Shown here in pieces: positions 31,035 to 42,000 of a stretch of 64,000 nt of DNA (its first letter is position 1; each line of letters begins with the position of its first letter). The stretch is from positions 665,690-729,689 of the forward strand of contig NW_011887304.1 of the NCBI RefSeq assembly GCF_000151315.2, in the 5' to 3' direction. The translations under genes were made by a program, and so were the position numbers. The stretch is from Capsaspora owczarzaki ATCC 30864. Taxonomy: Eukaryota; Opisthokonta; Filasterea. The notes beneath the pieces are model-generated. The model was given only the letters and a program-made list of their open reading frames with translations. It ran no database searches and was not told the origin of the DNA.

Positions 31035-33379
31035 CTACAATAGCGCCATCGCGAGCATATTGGCCACAAACAAGACGAGCGAAAAGATCAAAATTGCATT
31101 GCAGATTGCTAGCCGGCGACTTTGAGGCACAATCCGACCGAGGAAAAAGTCAACCGAAGCGTACAATGCCCATTGCCCGTCCAGATAGTAAGTCGGGAGC
31201 ATGTTCAACAATGCCAGCGCGGCGGACAGAGACAGCGTGTAGCGCAGTAGCATTTCAAGTCGAATCGGCCATTGAGCAGAAAAGTAACGCATTCGCGGCG
31301 CATAATCGCTCAGATGCACTGCCAAGGAGAAATGAGTCACTCAGTTGGTGGTCCGATGCCATCAAACGAGACACAAAATCTCGAAAAGTTTCCGTCGACG
31401 TACCCGTGTAGGCTAGAACATACGGATCACCCAAGAACATGACTGGCGCCCGTCCTTCAACTTCGAGAGTGATTAGCTGTTGCTGCTCGGACTCGCCTTC
31501 GACGTGAATGCAGACACTCCCTAAACAAGACGTGATGCATTAGTTTTCAACCCTGTCGCATGGGCGATCGAAAAATGCGAACAGAAACTCCACTCACCTG
31601 GTGTGCAATCCGCCTTGCTCGTGCATCGATTTCGGTCGAGAATGCTGCGGCGGACTGGGAGGCACGCCAACTTCAAATAGAGTGGAAATATCAGTCCTTG
31701 GTCCCAACACTATGCCACAACAATGAAAATCGAACAACGAAGAAGGAGAAGGGGAATGGGCGCGTACCGGTGGCAAGACACCATCTGTCCCAGCAACAAG
31801 TGAAACATCAGCATCGTGCTGAAAGCACAAGGTGCTCTCTGTCTGCCCGCGTTCGTCGATCGTACAGCACTGCCAGAGACGATTACCGTCTCGCCAAGCT
31901 ATTCAGACCAAAACAGAGATGATTAGCGCAATCGAGAGACAACTTGAGTGCTCACAAGGGAGAAGCAGCAGTGCGACGGAAGCCAGAAAACGCGAACAGA
32001 GTGATGAACAAACGAAAAACCCCCATCCCACAAAAAACATGGCACTTACGTCGCACTGCTGTATCCCATTCACGCAAATCGTTCTCTGGGATGCAATATC
32101 CTTTTGCTTCCACCGGGACGCTCCGTCGCTCAGTGAGACAGCGGCCCCAGTCACCGCGCAACGAGAGCGAGCAAACTCGGTCAATCGACCGCACTCGATC
32201 GCCAATATGCAGCGAAGAGTAAAGCGGCGAGTCCTACGACATGGGAATCGCGTACATGGTAGTAGCAACAGAGTTGGTGTCGTCAAACTTCGGCTGGCAG
32301 TGCTAAAAAACACAAAAAACCGCGATCACCTCCACCCCCACCAACAACAACAAAAGCAATGCTGACCTCCATCACATCGACCACCGTTAATGCGCCAGTG
32401 TTGTAAGCAAACGCCGGCCAGACTAGCACAGTGATGGACATGAGCCCAATCACAGCTAGCAATGCAACCATAGCATTGTGCCACACTCCGGCGCAGTAAA
32501 TTTTCAGCTGCCGCAGTGGGGAAATGGCATTCATTTGATCGTCATTCAGCGAAACGTAGCACCCAGGATAAAGAACGGTTACGAATGCGCCAAATCCTTC
32601 CACTGTGACTGAGTGGCTGCAAGCAATACCCAGTGTCGAGTAAGTCAATGGAGCATGGCGATCGTTCATTTTTTTTTTTTTCGTTTTTTCGTTGTTTGGT
32701 GTACCTCGCAGCAGCTAAAGCATGCCCGGCTTCATGGCAAAACCCACTGATAGCCAATGCAAGAAAGTAGTACGCCAGATGGTTGGTTGGGACATTGACG
32801 CCTGGAATCTGAGAATTTTCCAAAAATCCGCGCGAGAACACAACTGTGACTGAGCATCGCTTTTTTTTTTTTTAAAATTCGACTCAATACTCAATCCAAC
32901 AAACATAAACTCACAACCGGACTGAGCATTTGGACGTCCGACTCGAGGATTGTCCTTGGGGCGAGTGCTTGGATGAGGTTGGCTGTGAGCAGCGCAATGG
33001 AACCCAGCATGCCCAGCCAGCCAAAGCCGACCGACAGCAGAAACCACGCCGACCAGAACCGGGCAAACCTGCGCCCGACTGCCATGAACCAGCGGTTGAG
33101 TGCGTTCGAGTGGATGCGCAGCTGCCCGACGCTCAGACTGATGCCCAGGCGAGCGAGCAGCGCCTTGTACGGCTCCCCAATGCAGCGCTGCACTCGGTCG
33201 TCCACAAGCAAGTACAACACGTCAGTCGTTTGGACAAATCGCTGGGCTGAAGATTAAAGTTTGGAAGGATTTAGAAAGGGATTTTGTGCTTGTTTTGTTG
33301 TTACCTTGAGTACAGTGTGGGCGCCGAGGATGGCCGCCCAGCCACAGGCCAGAGCGACCGAGGTCTGAGCGAGCGACAT
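31035..33379 (-). CDS. MBTPS2: Site-2 protease (membrane-bound transcription factor peptidase 2)
   Basis: Nine exons in transcript order: 33379-33305, 33241-32911, 32849-32705, 32616-32367, 32233-32050, 31898-31768, 31670-31598, 31520-31404 and 31318-31035, about 529 residues against about 520 in animals. An intramembrane zinc metalloprotease: ISGFCHEAGHALAAA supplies the HExxH site and NMLPTYYLDGQWAL the second metal ligand (LDGQ). Between them lie FGAFVTVLYPGCYVSL, SPLRQLKIYCAGVWHN, a PDZ-like segment (VMEDSPLYSSLHIGDRV) and the Cys-rich luminal loop (LWQCCTIDERG, ACLPVRR, CTSKADC). In animals it releases SREBP and ATF6 from Golgi membranes after S1P. The exon 2 donor (A|GTTTAT) is weak; a GTGAGT four bases earlier would not keep frame with the chosen acceptor. 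Confidence 0.92.
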
Positions 33380-33659
33380 TTTTGAGGGGATTGAAAGTGA
33401 AACCGCCCCTCCCCCTTGTTTTTTGGACTGCCGAGCAAGTAAAGTTTACGAATGTGGAATGAAGTTGAAATGAGGGTAACAAAAAGAGTTCTGATTGAAT
33501 TAGATTGACATAAAGCGTGCGACACAAGATTGAACGGAACAAACTCTCACACACGCACACACGCACGCACACACACACACACACAACATGACTGTACAAA
33601 AGAGCAAGGTGATTCAATGATGATGCCGTAAGAATAACATGATGAAGAGAAAGGCATCA

Positions 33660-35169
33660 TCAGGAACTGCCCTTGACATTGTCAACAGAATGCAAGACCC
33701 CAGTTAACCGCGCAGCGAGCACTTTGAGCGACATTGGCAGCAGCCGGTAGAATGGCATCAGATGGAAGAGTCGAGGTAATACAAGCATTCCACCACCACC
33801 TACAACGAGTGGTGAGCACTCCCAAGAAATACAACAAATCGACGCAATCCTTCAAAAGCCTCCCTTACCCTGATGAATGCGATCAACGACGCAGTCCGCC
33901 ACATACTCGGGCGTGAGCGGCGGCATGAAGAAAGGATGCTTGATTCCGTCAAACATTCGTGTGGAAATGGTGCCGGGGCACACGACGGTTGGAACGACGT
34001 TGGGCTGATCGGCGAGCTCCATGCACAGCGATTCGTGAAAGCCGACCACGCCGTGCTTGGAGGCGCAATAATCTGACAACCTTGCAACACCAATGTGACC
34101 TGCATCAAGGTAGACAAGCGGGGGGAGTCGCGAAATTGAGATGCACACATTTCTCGGATCATCTGATTTCCGCTCTCCCCCCCCCTCTGCAAACCTCACC
34201 CAATACAGAAGCAATGTTAACAATCTGTGCATGAGGCTGCTCCTTCATGGTGGGGAGCAATGCACGGGTGGTCCAGAAGCACGCGAGCAGATTGACGCCC
34301 ATTGTTCGTTGAATCTGCGCGTCGGTCAGCTCCAAGAGCGGCTTGGCCGACACGACGCCCGCGTTATTGATGAGGATCGTGACCTTCTTCCAAGCTTGTT
34401 CGTGATCAACCACAAATCGAAGTGAGAAGTACATGGTCAGCGATTTTGGGGCCAAATTCTGCAAAAATCCGTTCGTTCGTTTCTCAATCCGTCTCTCGTT
34501 TGCGTTTCCCACAAAACAACCGCTCCTCGACATATGCCCAGGTCTCTTACTTTGCAATGCTCGTTCAGCAGCAAGTTTCGTATCGGCCGACTGCGACACA
34601 TCCACAACATCGGTTGCAATTCTTCCGCCGGAAGCTTCAACCTGAGTCCCTGTGCAACCAGACCCATGACAAAGTGAGTTACGTGGCTCAAGAGAACGAT
34701 GCGCTTTGTCGCTCTCATTCATATCCAGTGGGGGCTTTGTGGTAGCAGCATAATGCAAAAAATGTCTGAGAAGCAGAGCGGTGCCTTACTGAGCGATTCC
34801 AGCCCAGCGCGATCTACGTCCCAAACAACGACCGAGCAGCCCGCCGCAGCGAGTCGCAGCACAATCTCGCGACCGAGGCCCTGCGCACCGCCAGACACGA
34901 CCGCCACTTGGTCGGCGAGCGAGGACAGGCGGCGCCGGGGCGAGAGCAGCTGCGGTCTGCGGTAACCAACAGAACGCATGCGCATGTGTGTCGGAGTTAG
35001 CTCAGAAGCGGGTGAAAAGTTTTGGGGTTTGAGTTGACGTTGACAACTCGTATGAATCATGCAATGTTGAATTCAATGGAATTGGGGGAGGGGGGAGGTC
35101 ATTCACCCACAGGAAAACGGCGACAAGGATGGCAGCGAACGCCGTCGCTACTGCAAAAGTCAGCAGCAT
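33660..35169 (-). CDS. Membrane-anchored short-chain dehydrogenase/reductase (17-beta-HSD11/13-like)
   Basis: Six exons in transcript order: 35169-35107, 34949-34790, 34649-34551, 34394-34200, 34099-33869 and 33799-33660, about 295 residues. A hydrophobic N-terminal anchor (MLLTFAVATAFAAILVAVFLW) leads into a classical SDR: VVSGGAQGLGREI (TGxxxGxG nucleotide loop with Ser for Thr), DVVDVSQ, ILINNAGVVSA (NNAG), IVNIASVLG (catalytic Ser) and DYCASKHG (YxxxK), then PGTISTRMF. The anchor plus C-terminal hydrophobic LPRLFHLMPFYRLLP resembles SDR16C/HSD17B enzymes of the ER and lipid droplets acting on steroids or retinoids; the substrate is not predictable. An ATG in exon 2 (MRMRSVGY...) would give a soluble alternative. 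Confidence 0.85.
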
Positions 35170-35345
35170 TGTTGCTCGCGTTTCGCTGCACCAAACCACA
35201 AATGTAAAAGCAAGACTGAGATTCTGGATTGGAAATATAGACACGGAATGTTTGAATTGGTAACAAGACAAGAAAAGGATTACTAACAAATGGGGCCGAA
35301 TTGCAAAATGCAAGTACAAAACAAAACACAAACGAAAACAACAAA

Positions 35346-36308
35346 TCACGCCAGGCGCTTGGCGGCGAGGACGAGGTTCTTGAGATAGGAAACCTCCATC
35401 TCGAGCTGGGCCACCTTCTGCTTGAGGTTGATGTTCTCCTCACGCATGCGCTCGGTGCGCTCGTCGAGAATGGACTGCTTCTCGCGCTTCTTGTCGCGGC
35501 ACCGGGCGGCGGCGATCTTGTTGCGGCGACGCTTCTCAATCTTCTCCTCCTCGTCGAGCGGGCGGCGCTTGCGCGGAGGACGCTTGGGCTTGGTGGCGGG
35601 GGCGGAAGCAGGCGACACGGACGACGGCGCGCCAGACGGCAGGGGCGTGGCCGCGACAGAAGAGACAGTCGATGCACGCGAGGCTGCCGCGTGCGTGCCA
35701 AAGTCGAAATCGTAGTCGTCGTCGTCATCGTCGTCCTCCTCGTCAGAGGCTTGGAAGTCATCGTCGTCCTCCGAATCGCGAGCGTGCTTGCGAGCCGAAG
35801 AGGGAATGGGGGCAGGCAGGCAAGAGACGGTGTCGCGCGACATGCGACGTGGCGAGGCCATACCAGAAAGCGCAGTCAGGTCGGCGACGGACGAGACGGT
35901 CGAGATCGAGGCGGAGGTAGGAGCCGGAGCAGGAGGAGCAGTCGAGCAGCTTGCAGGCTCAAACGCCGTGAGGGCGTAGTTGGCAGACTGGCCAAACTCG
36001 AGCCAGAAGGCCAGCGACTCGGAAGGCAAGCACTCGGAGGCATCGGCCGCTGCAGCAGAAGACGAAGCAGCAGCAGAAGCGCCAAGAGACGCAGCCTGGA
36101 CAGACGCAGGCTTGAATTCGCAGTCAAAGACCAGCTTGTCATCAAAGGGCAAAAGCGGGCCAGACAGCGGAGTCGAGAGCGCGCCAGGCACCTTGAGCAG
36201 CTCCTCGAGGATGTGTTCGTCTGAATAGAATGGTTGCTGTGCTTGCTGGGCAAACGCAAAAGCCGCAGGCTTGGCCGAAGCACGCGCAAAGTTGGAAGTG
36301 GGGAACAT
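35346..36308 (-). CDS. bZIP transcription factor, Fos/ATF3-like
   Basis: Intronless, 320 residues from the ATG at 36306-36308. The C-terminal basic region EKRRRNKIAAARCRDKKREK contains the invariant N-x-A-A-x-x-C-R signature in the form found in the Fos/JDP2/ATF3 group, followed by a leucine zipper with heptad-spaced hydrophobics (IL..ERMREEN.NLKQKVAQLEMEVSYLKNLVLA). A basic KPKRPPRKRRP patch before it is a likely nuclear signal. The N-terminal two thirds are Ala/Ser-rich with an acidic run (residues about 176-200) and short hydrophobic-acidic motifs (EHILEELLKVPG, FWLEFG) that could be activation segments. It binds DNA as a dimer, probably at AP-1/CRE-type sites (family knowledge). Confidence 0.9.
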   Translation of the reverse strand: MFPTSNFARASAKPAAFAFAQQAQQPFYSDEHILEELLKVPGALSTPLSGPLLPFDDKLVFDCEFKPASVQAASLGASAAASSSAAAADASECLPSESLAFWLEFGQSANYALTAFEPASCSTAPPAPAPTSASISTVSSVADLTALSGMASPRRMSRDTVSCLPAPIPSSARKHARDSEDDDDFQASDEEDDDDDDDYDFDFGTHAAASRASTVSSVAATPLPSGAPSSVSPASAPATKPKRPPRKRRPLDEEEKIEKRRRNKIAAARCRDKKREKQSILDERTERMREENINLKQKVAQLEMEVSYLKNLVLAAKRLA

Positions 36309-39018
36309 GGTTGCTGGTGGTGATGGTGGTGGTGGGAAAGAAGAGGAAAAAGAAAGAAAAGAAAAAGCAGAAAGCTGATGCTAAGGTAAAGGTGTTGTCA
36401 ATGATAGGTTACTAGACTTGGAGGATAGTGACACGGTCGAGGAAATCAAAAAAACTCAAGCGAGAGATGTAGCGCGTCCTGCGAGAAGAGCAAGCACAGA
36501 GAGCGAGAGACAGGGGTGAGACACACTCAGAGCAACACCAAAACGCTCACAGTGGAATCTCAAACACACACACATACCATCATCCTGAACGGACGAATTC
36601 AGCGTCGCATCTCTGGTTGTACTTGGCTTTTTTTCTTTACTCCGTATCAAATCATCGTCGTCATCGCGAAAGCGAGAGTCGGAGATTGAAGGTGGGAAAG
36701 AAAAAGCAAATGCTGTTGGTCCGAAGCGTGCATCTGAAAGGCGTCACAGAGACGGGTCAAATGCGGGTTGAAGGCTATCGAAGCGGCTCTTGAAACTGGT
36801 TCGGCGTCGTCATCTTTGGGTCAAAGACAAAGCGAGCGACGAAACTAGAAGGCGAAACAAAAAGGAATTCTTGCAAACGGGAGGCGAAAACAGGACAGAG
36901 GAATCAAGCCAAGAAGGGTTGATTGCGCAGATCCAAAGGCGTAGCGAAATCCAAGAACAAAAGGTAGCGTGCGTAAAAAACGAACCGAGAAGGTTGAAGA
37001 AAACAAACGAGAAAAGCGAAAAGTAAAAGTCAAACTGAAAAAAAAAAAAAAAAAGTCAAGAGCCTGATTGAAAATCAATCAGAAGTTAAAAACAAGAAAG
37101 GGGCTTTGTGACAAATTTGTTGTTGACGCGAGTCCACCGACGAGGGAGGACGATGAAAGTTTTTTTCGCTGAAGCAACGAGTAGAAAAGAAAAAGGTAAA
37201 AAAGGCTAAGCCCTAGAAACGACGAAACCAAAGAAATCGGCTCGGAGAGATTGAAGGAAATAAAAGCGCTCAAAGAAACAAAAACCGAAAAAAAAAAGAA
37301 CTCAAAGAAAGGTGAAAACAAAGTAAAAAAAGCAACGGGAGAAGAGGAAACGAAATCCTTCGGCAAAAATAAAACACTTGGATCAACAACTGGGTCTTGC
37401 TTTAGGCAGACATGGTTGCTTGGGGGAGTGTCTCGTTCTTGGAAGAATCGGCTCTTGTTACGTTGTTGTGATTTTCGCCGCCCTTGAGGATTTTTTCTGG
37501 GTAAAAATTCCTTGGGTGCTTGTGGGTATCCGACAATAAACCGAGTGACTTGATTCCGGGGTGCGAGGGAAAGACTTTTTTGAAGGCCTTTTCTTGTTTT
37601 CGTTGGTTCAGAAAAAAAAAAAATACTTTGGATCAAACAGCAAAAAAAGTAACAAAAGCGCTCTCTTTTTTTAAGGGAAAGTGCTCAGTTTTTTTTTTTT
37701 GGAAAGTTTTTCCTTTTTTTTTTTCCTTTCCGTTGAAACTCTCGAGTCCGAAGCGACTTTGTTCAATGGATGTGGGAGGCGACTACGCTAGGAAGTGTGT
37801 CGAAAAGGGGGCGTTCTCGCAGCGACGGGCTTGATGCAAAAATACCAAATTGGACGAAAGAAAAAAAGAGACGCGAAGATGTCAAAGTATCAACACGCGA
37901 GGATCAAGAGCATCCACAAAAAGAAGATGACAATTGGAGAAGAAAAAGGAAGAAAGACCTGTGAAAGTGTTACCAACGCTGATTGGTAAAAGCTCAAACA
38001 GGAATAAAAAAAAAGACTCGGAAAAAAATCGGGTCGAGCTTTTTTGCTTGTTTGGGTAAAAAGTGATGTCACTTTGTGCTTTTCAATGCGAACGAACGCG
38101 TGCGCGCACGAGGACAAAGAGGGGAGAAAGGAGAGAGTGCGGTTCTCTTTCCCCTTTTGTTGCTCGAGTGAGAAACGAAAGGTTCAGAAAGAACGGGAAA
38201 AAGCGAAATGCGCTTCTGCTGAAATGCAGAGCAGAGATCGATAGAAAATCGAAAAAAAAAAAAGAGAGACTGAACGGAAATCTCGTTTTGGAAGCAGCGC
38301 TTTTAAAGGGCGCGGTTTCTCCGCTGCTCCTCCCGCGCTTCCCGCGAAACCGAGGCAAAGGTAGGCAGAGGGTGAAGTGCGGAAACAAGATCCTGCTGTC
38401 TGCGCAATGGGCAGCCCAGTGCACAAGCGCACAAACGAGCAAAAATTGAAAAAAACAATAATAAAAATCATAAAAAACGAAAATGGATGGAGGTAGAGAA
38501 TGGATTGTTTGGCCAAACAATGACATCACCTACGTAACTTTGGAAGTCATTGCATCATCCCGCGCACGCTGTTTTCGCTGTGCATGCAGCTGTGTGTTTT
38601 GTTGCCAGCTCATCCTCATTGCGCAAGCCGAGCAATGACATGGCATTCGGTTTGGGAAACGCGATTGGGGCAAAGGCAAACAGGACAATCGATGCGGGCG
38701 GCGAAGAATTGGTTTGTTGTTATCTCAAAATTGGTCACGAACGAACCGCCATGTGTGTCCACGAGGGAGTGACTTGGTTGGAGGTCAAGTTGGACTTTTC
38801 AGATCAAAGTGGAAGGGTGAGGGAAGGGATAAAGGGGGAGGGGAAACTGTGCAATGCTGTTTTGTTTGCAGTTTTGTTTGCTGTACGTCCATGCAGATCT
38901 ACGAGCATCAGAATGCATCTGGTTTGCCAATTGGCAAACAATGAACAACTCTGTAATCTCAACAGTACAAGTCACGACTCGAACAAAAAAAAACAACAAC
39001 AACAACAACAACAAAATC
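36309..39018. other. Long purine-rich spacer upstream of the bZIP gene
   Basis: 2.7 kb between the bZIP start and the 3' end of the kelch-GATA gene. From about 36,330 to 38,500 the plus strand is strongly A/G-biased (GAAA, AAAG runs), so the transcribed bZIP leader strand would be pyrimidine-rich. Lysine-rich frames here follow from composition. TGATGTCA at 38063-38070 and TGACATCA at 38521-38528 resemble CRE half-site pairs. CAACAACAACAA at 38993-39012. No supported gene. Confidence 0.45.
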
Positions 39019-42000
39019 TCAAAATTGCATCGGCTGGATGGAGTGCAGCAAATGATTCACCTGCGCATCGCCATCATCATCATCATCGTCGTCGTCGTCA
39101 TCTTCGTCGCCTTCGTCAAACTGCCGGAGATCAAAGTTGTGGGAGGGGCTGGAGGGGTCGAACAAGCGATCCAGGGCGCTCTGTCCGCCGAGGGGGCTGG
39201 CAATCGAGTTTTGCAGCTGCTGCGCAGCTAGGGCGAGCGTCGTGGCCTCCGCGAGGATGGGCTGGCCCGTGCCGGCGGAAAGCGAAACCTGGGCAGAGTT
39301 GGACTTGGAGCCATCGCGGGATCCGTTGCGCGACGACCGCTTGCGACGCGGACGCTTTGTGGGCGGCAGGGCAGCGAGCGCCAGTGCCTCCTGTTCGGAC
39401 ATGCCCTTGTCGCGGAGCTTTTTGATCTTGCGCACGTACTTGAGGCCGCACGAGTTGCACAGCGACGTGTCGCCATCAGGACCCTTGCGCCACTGCGGCG
39501 TCTTGGTCAGGCCGCAGTGCAGGCACACTTTCGAGTTGGGATCGTGGCCGAGCGTGCTCGCGATTGAGCTGCCGGGAACCGTGTTGAAGAGGCCAACGCC
39601 GGCTGCGTCGGACGACGGCGGCTCTGGTTTGACCACTGCCGCGGCGCTTGCCGCAGTGGCATTGGCTTTCGGGCGGCCGCGTGGCTTCGGCTCGACAGGG
39701 GACTGCGTGCCAGGCAGCAGCCGACTCGGGGACGAGAGCCCAGAGCTCGAGCTGGCACTCACCGACACGCTGTGCGAGGCCGCTGGAGAAAGCGACAGAG
39801 GTGACAGTTCGTTTGGTTGGGACAGCCCCGCGTTCGACGGTGCGCCAAGCAAGTGACGATTGTCCAGGAGCTCATGGGGCAGAGAGTCGGAAAATTGCAA
39901 GGACGACGTCGTCTCAGGACTCAAGCTGGGCGAGCCCACGAGCAGGCGCATCAAGTCCACGTCGTGATCAACCGCCATCGTGGCATCGATGCCGTCCAGG
40001 TTGTCGGGGGAGAGGAGCGTTTGCAAGTCGGCCACACCTGCCAACAGGTCGGGATCGAGCCCCAACGGCACCGTTGTCGAGACAGAAATGCTGGGCGAAG
40101 TCACGCCGGTGGACACGTCTGAAGTATGCACTGTCGTCGTTGGGCTGGCAACGCTGCGATGGCTGCTGCCACCGCCACTGACAGACACCGATTGTGGCGA
40201 TATCATGGTGGGGTCGGCGACAAACTTTTCGCCGGTTGCGACAGCACGCGCAGCGGCTTCCAGCATGAGAATGGCGTGCTGGTGGCTTTCGCGTGTGGCC
40301 AGGTCGAGGGCGGTGCGGCCATCGTTGGTCACCGACTCGATTCGCACCTGATAGAGGTAGTCTGTGCAGATGGCCTCCACCACGCTGCAGCAGTTGGTAG
40401 CGGCTGCCCAGTGCAGCGCAGTCCATTCACGTCGATCCTCAATGTTTGGGTTGCAACCGCGCGCCAAAAGCAACAGCGCCACCTCCTCAAACCCGTACTG
40501 GATGGCCAGCATGAGTGGGCTCGTGCCAGAGCTGTCAGAACTGTCCATGTTGGCGCCCTTGTCAAGCAGCTGGCCCACAAGCACAGCGTCTCCAACAGCA
40601 CAGGCGGTGAACAAGGGAGTTTGGCCGTCCATGTCGCGTGCTTCGAGCGGCGCGCTCTTCTCGATGAGGAACATGGCAGCCTCATGCTGGCGGTACTCGC
40701 ACGCAAGATGCAACGCCGTCATTCCTTCTTCGTTGGGCATGCCAATGGAGGCGCCGCGCTCAAGGAGTGCTGCCATCACGTTCAAGTGGCCTGCGGCCGT
40801 GGCGTGCAGGAGGGCGGTTGCGCCTTGCTGGTCTGTTTCGTTGATGATGCGCTCGCGCACATCCTCCTGCTCGAGTAAAACCATGATGGGGTCGAGCAAG
40901 CCTTCGCGAGCCGAGGAGATCAAGACGGCAAAGATCAACACGTCGTCGCGATCCAGCAGGCTCGCCTTCCGCTTGCTGCCGCTCATCAAAGCCATTGCAG
41001 CAGCCACATGGGAACCGACGGTCGCAACCACACCGGCTGCCGAGGCAATGAGAATGCCCACAACGGCGGACGTCTCGCCGGCGCTCAAATTCTCCGTCGA
41101 GGAAAATGTCGTGTTGGAATTGGAGGACGTTGGGGTGGGCGTGGCATAGGAGGGGAATTTTGGGGTAGGCGTTGTTGAGACGAAGGATGCTGGGGGAAGC
41201 GTTGCTGAGAAGGATGTCGGAGTGTCCGAGGCGGCGGAGGTGGCATTGACCGCCGTTGGAGTCGCGAGTGAAGCCGACGGCGAAGGCAGAAATGAAGCAG
41301 ACGCGGATGCTGAGCGAGTGAACTCTGTGTATGTAGATGCAGTAGAAGTGGATGTCGAGCCAAGGAAATCCGTGAACGTGACTGCAGCAGAAGTGGACGG
41401 CGGAGGGGATGAACTTGCGGGAGGGGATGAACTTGCTGGACTGGGCGGGTAGAGCGGGTACGGCCTCTGGAGGGGAAGGTGATGCAGGGGCGGGGTTTGG
41501 CAAACCGAAAGGTCGTCACATTGGTGCAGCTGGTTGAGAAACGTTCCGTAATACTGACTGGGGGATTGGTCGTCCAAGGTGACTCCAGGCAAAACAATGT
41601 GGCCGCTGTAGTCAAACATGGCAGTCATGCTGAAAGGAAACAAGGGGGAGCGGGGATCGAGCTTGACTCGTTGCCACATGTCAAACTGGACGCTGTAATA
41701 CCAGACATCCTGGTTGGTTCCGAGGTCGGAAAAGCCGCCGGCCACAAACATGTCGCGGCCGTTGTTCACCAACACAGCCGAGTGACTGAACAGTGGCGGT
41801 GGCCTGCTTGCTCGGCACGCAGCGGTTTGGCAGAGTTCCGTCCAGCAAGACGACATCAGGTCGAACTTGTAGAGGAGCGCTGACGTTTCAGAACTGCAGT
41901 TGCGGCCGCCAAACACAAATAGTACGGTCTTCTTTGTCGAGTACACGGCGGAGTGCTGAGACACGACTGGGGCTGGCAGGCAGGGAGGCGCGGTCTCGAG

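Noticed and set aside
35301-36224. 307-codon Arg/Gly-rich frame on the plus strand
   Set aside because: Antisense to the bZIP gene; composition follows from the GC-rich coding strand.
36790-38450. Lysine-rich frames such as 38063-38449
   Set aside because: Produced by the A/G-rich composition of the spacer; no conserved motif.
38063-38528. CRE-like palindromes TGATGTCA and TGACATCA upstream of the bZIP gene
   Set aside because: About 1.8 and 2.2 kb from the start and only two sites; autoregulation cannot be argued from this alone.
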